From Palsa-744 sp963716535 (lineage in GTDB: Bacteria; Actinomycetota; Thermoleophilia; Solirubrobacterales; Solirubrobacteraceae): DNA of 64,000 bases. Of this stretch, positions 61,618 through 64,000 are shown piece after piece (position 1 is the stretch's first letter; each line of letters begins with the position of its first letter). The notes beneath the pieces were generated by a model. The model did no database searches, was not told the DNA's origin, and saw nothing but the letters and a program-made list of their open reading frames with translations. The stretch spans positions 1,674,001 to 1,738,000 of the forward strand of contig OY970317.1 in assembly GCA_963716535.1 (NCBI GenBank), written 5' to 3'. The position numbers and the translations under genes were made by a program.

Positions 61618-63260
61618 CGGCCCCGGAGCCGCAGCGGCCAGCCTTGGCCATCGGATGAGGCAAAGCCGTAGCGCTTGAGGTCGCGCGACGCCACGCAGTT
61701 GGCCACCACCCCCAGCACGGGCGCGCTGCCGGTCTGCGCCAGCAGTTGGACAAGACGCCCGGCCGACGCTTCGCGCGTGTGCCCGATCCTGCCGACGAGC
61801 ACGATCCCGTCGACGTCCTTCAGCAGCGACATCGCGTCGCTCACCTCCAGCGGCGAGGGAACATCGACGAGCACGTAGTCGAAGTCGGCCGCAAGCGCGC
61901 GCAGCAGCTCCTGCATCGCGGGCTGCGCGAGCGTGGCCGGCGGGTTGGACACGGCGCCGCCACCGGCCAGCAGGAACAGCGAGCCGGCGCGCGCGCGTAC
62001 AGCCGGCGCCGCCGTCGCCACAACGGCGCCGTCGGTTCCGGGCTCGGGCTCGAGCGCCTGGTCGGCCGGCAGCACGCGCAGCAGCGCGTCCTGCAACGCC
62101 AGCCTGCCTTCGAGCACGTCCGCCAATCCCGGCGCGTCCTCGAGTCCCAGCAGCTTCGACTGCACCGGGCGGCGGAAGTTCGCCTCGACGACGGCCACAC
62201 GCTCGCCGGCGTCGCGTTTGGTGAGCGCCAGGTCCGCGACCAGCATCGACTTGCCGTCGCCGGCCTCCGGGCTGATCACGAGCAGCACCGAGGGCACGGC
62301 GTCGCCCTCCTGCGCGCCGCGCGTGCCGGTCAGCTGCAGGGCGGAGTGCAAACGCCGCAGCGGCTCAAGCAAAACTTTCGAAGGACTCGGCAGCCCGTCG
62401 CGAAAGACGATCGGGCGTCGCACCTTCGGCAGCACGGTGAGGATCGGCGCCTGCAGGGCTTCCTCCAGCCCGGCGAGCGAGCGCAGCCGGCGGTCGAAGC
62501 GGCTGAGGATGTAGGCGGCGATCGAAGCCAGCACGAGCCCGAGCACGAACCCGAAGATTGCGTCTTTGCGCGGCTCCGGCCCGATCAGGGTCGCACCCGA
62601 AGCCTTCGCCTGCTTGATCTGTTCGGTGCCCGGCAGTTCGAGGCTCGATTCGAGCTGGTTGATTTTGGTGTTGAGGGTGGCGGACTGGATGATGCTCGAC
62701 GTGCTCTGCGCGGCCGAGCCCTTGGTCTTGGCGGCCGCCGCGGCCTTTGCGGCGTTGGCGGATTCGATCCTGCGCAACTGGCGGCGCGTGAGCGCAATCG
62801 AGCGCTCGATCGCGCGGCGGTGACTGGCGCCCTGGCGCGCGATGTATGTCTGCGCAACCAGGTTGGTCAGCAGCGCCGCGCCTTTGGCGCTGTGCGCTTC
62901 GACGGTGATCGTTATGAACTCACCCTTTTCCGTCCCCTTGGCACGCACCTTGCTGCCCTTGGCAAGTGCCCCGTGATGTTCCTTGCGCAACCGCCGATGC
63001 ACGTCTTCGACGACGATCGAGTTGATCACCGACGCCTGGTTCGTGACATCGGCGTTCGACGCCTTCGACGCCTTTTCACCTGGCACGGCTTCTTCGCTGG
63101 CAGCGCCGAGATACAGCTGCGTGCTCGACTCGAAGGTCTTCCGCTCGCCCTTGTAGTGGACGTAGCTACCGGCCGCGACGACGAGCGCAACGGCAAGGAT
63201 CAGCCACTTGCGCCGCCACAGCGGAGCAAAGATGGCGGCGGCATCGGTGGTTTCATTCAT
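61614..63260 (-). CDS. Wzz-type chain-length regulator fused to a BY-kinase-like ATPase
   Basis: 548 aa from ATG 63260 (MNETTDAA). TM1 about residues 18-36 and TM2 about 236-255 flank a Wzz-type periplasmic or extracellular domain with coiled-coil helices (RRQLRRIESANAAKAAAAA). The cytoplasmic ATPase has Walker A VISPEAGDGKSMLVADLAL, Walker A' ERVAVVEANFRRP and Walker B FDYVLVDVPSPL. A C-terminal Tyr cluster, usual in bacterial tyrosine kinases, is missing; the tail has one Tyr. Probably controls glycan chain length with the adjacent ligase/polymerase. First gene of its operon. Confidence 0.87.
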   Translation of the reverse strand: MNETTDAAAIFAPLWRRKWLILAVALVVAAGSYVHYKGERKTFESSTQLYLGAASEEAVPGEKASKASNADVTNQASVINSIVVEDVHRRLRKEHHGALAKGSKVRAKGTEKGEFITITVEAHSAKGAALLTNLVAQTYIARQGASHRRAIERSIALTRRQLRRIESANAAKAAAAAKTKGSAAQSTSSIIQSATLNTKINQLESSLELPGTEQIKQAKASGATLIGPEPRKDAIFGFVLGLVLASIAAYILSRFDRRLRSLAGLEEALQAPILTVLPKVRRPIVFRDGLPSPSKVLLEPLRRLHSALQLTGTRGAQEGDAVPSVLLVISPEAGDGKSMLVADLALTKRDAGERVAVVEANFRRPVQSKLLGLEDAPGLADVLEGRLALQDALLRVLPADQALEPEPGTDGAVVATAAPAVRARAGSLFLLAGGGAVSNPPATLAQPAMQELLRALAADFDYVLVDVPSPLEVSDAMSLLKDVDGIVLVGRIGHTREASAGRLVQLLAQTGSAPVLGVVANCVASRDLKRYGFASSDGQGWPLRLRGR

Positions 63261-63321
63261 CGGTAGAGGTTCGTCCGTGCGTGCTTGCTGCCGCGACTCC
63301 ATCCGTGGCGTAATGCCGGGA

Positions 63322-63327
63322 ATCATA
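63322..63327 (-). promoter_or_regulatory. Putative -10 box (TATGAT) of the Wzz-ligase-ABC operon
   Basis: TATGAT on the minus strand, with a TTAGCG -35-like element 18 bp upstream inside a palindrome. Predicts a leader of about 55 nt before ATG 63260. Confidence 0.4.
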
Positions 63328-63345
63328 GGCGCCTGGCTAATCGGT

Positions 63346-63371
63346 CGCTAAAGCTTAGCGCGCACATGTGC
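63346..63371. repeat. Two adjacent palindromes in a divergent promoter region
   Basis: CGCTAA-AGC-TTAGCG (63346-63360) and the perfect palindrome GCACATGTGC (63362-63371) lie side by side between the Wzz-like gene and the glycosyltransferase at 63454. Candidate operators controlling both; function inferred. Confidence 0.45.
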
Positions 63372-63441
63372 CCCCGAGAACAGGCGAAATCGGCCCTGCA
63401 AGACCCAATCCAGACACGCTCCGCAGGGCGTGTGGCTCGCA

Positions 63442-63447
63442 TAGTAT
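63442..63447 (+). promoter_or_regulatory. Putative -10 box (TAGTAT), leaderless glycosyltransferase
   Basis: TAGTAT ends 6 nt before GTG 63454, with no Shine-Dalgarno sequence. Confidence 0.5.
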
Positions 63448-63453
63448 GCGCGG

Positions 63454-64000
63454 GTGCAACACGCCGCCAGACAGTCGATTCTGTGCTTCGCAACACAGGG
63501 TGAGGGGCACATCGAGGACGAGCGGATCCGGGGGTTGCTGGAGCCGCTGGAGCCGATCGCCTTTGCGTTCGACCGCACCCACAAGCTGCGCTCGCTGCTG
63601 GCGCTGCTGCGCGTCGCGCGCACGCAACGTCCGGAGCTGATCGTGATGGAGGGCACCGGCACCGCGGGCGGGCTCGCGCTGCTGGCGATCGACGCCGTGC
63701 TGGGGATCCCGTTCGTGGTCTCCAGCGGCGACGCGGTCGGCCCGTTCCTGCACCTGCATTCGCGCCTGGTAGGCGTGCTCGGCGGCTTCTACGAGCGCCT
63801 GCTGTGTCGTCGTTGCGCCGGCTTCGTTGGCTGGACGCCGTACCTCGTCGGCCGTGCGCTCACGTTCGGGGCACCGCGCGGGATGACGGCGGCCGGCTGG
63901 ACTCGCGGCGACCCGGCGCCGGGCGCCCGCGAGCGGGTTCGCGCGAGCCTCGGAATCGAGCCCGACACACTCGTGTTGGGGATCGTCGGCTCTTTGCACT
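63454..64000 (+). CDS. Glycosyltransferase-like protein, partial (C-terminus beyond window)
   Basis: 182 codons open to the window end, from GTG 63454 (MQHAARQSILCFATQGEGHI). The sequence has an N-terminal beta-strand and Gly turn, a helix pair (KLRSLLALLRVARTQRPE), LIVMEGTGTAGGLALLAI, and near the end VRASLGIEPDTLVLGIVGSL. The last block is the linker and first strand of a GT-B donor domain, so a GT4-type enzyme is likely. The donor site is not in the window. Confidence 0.72.
   Translation, partial: MQHAARQSILCFATQGEGHIEDERIRGLLEPLEPIAFAFDRTHKLRSLLALLRVARTQRPELIVMEGTGTAGGLALLAIDAVLGIPFVVSSGDAVGPFLHLHSRLVGVLGGFYERLLCRRCAGFVGWTPYLVGRALTFGAPRGMTAAGWTRGDPAPGARERVRASLGIEPDTLVLGIVGSLH

Noticed and set aside
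61746..63266. A plus-strand open frame of about 500 codons over the Wzz-like gene
   Set aside because: Shadow of the minus-strand gene, which has Walker motifs and transmembrane segments.

Overview
The window is GC-rich bacterial DNA, densely packed on both strands. It has OpcA-type glucose-6-phosphate dehydrogenase assembly, stand-alone egtB-egtD, many genes with a TANNNT -10 box 5-9 nt before the start codon and no Shine-Dalgarno, and secreted Ig-like proteins. This points to Actinomycetota, and my best guess is class Thermoleophilia (Solirubrobacterales). That placement is inference; no rRNA or tRNA gene, CRISPR array or insertion sequence was seen.

Layout. Positions 1-8392 hold central carbon metabolism: a partial class II fructose-1,6-bisphosphatase with a hexapeptide acetyltransferase on the minus strand, divergent from a coupled oxidative pentose phosphate operon (pgi-gnd-zwf-opcA-pgl-phosphatase). 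Next come a two-gene ergothioneine operon (8477-10632), a DUF433/PIN-like toxin-antitoxin pair (10676-11463), a VOC protein and an SDR dehydrogenase. A minus-strand block at 12829-16006 holds a GT2 and two sulfotransferases. Housekeeping genes fill 16038-28284: thiolase, acyl-CoA dehydrogenase, a membrane metallopeptidase, rhodanese, cupin, ArfB, an orphan histidine kinase, an MptB-like mannosyltransferase, a cold-shock protein, a RibD-like reductase, MscS and UppP. Envelope genes follow at 28505-36762: a PHP-glycosyltransferase fusion, a DUF2334 deacetylase, three zinc-ribbon proteins (one fused to a phosphoesterase) and a secreted Ig-like protein.

The most striking part is 36813-64000 together with 12829-16006. 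A PAPS-forming sulfate activation pair (CysD and a CysN-CysC fusion) sits beside tandem sulfotransferase genes. These are interspersed with several GT4 glycosyltransferases, an asparagine synthase, an FkbM methyltransferase, an ABC exporter, an O-antigen ligase/polymerase-like protein and a Wzz/BY-kinase-like fusion. Eight sulfotransferases of two families lie in the window. I infer a locus for making, sulfating and exporting a cell-surface or secreted glycan: CysDNC makes PAPS, the sulfotransferases decorate the glycan, the glycosyltransferases build repeats, and the Wzy/Wzz/ABC proteins polymerise and export.

The sulfotransferase genes share an unusual junction: the codons for their C-terminal Leu-Trp-Gly-Tyr-Asp contain the ATG of the next gene in another frame. 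A 32-bp duplicated tail upstream of one glycosyltransferase looks like the scar of a lost or duplicated sulfotransferase. One paralogue lacks the presumed catalytic Glu, and one glycosyltransferase carries a frameshift.
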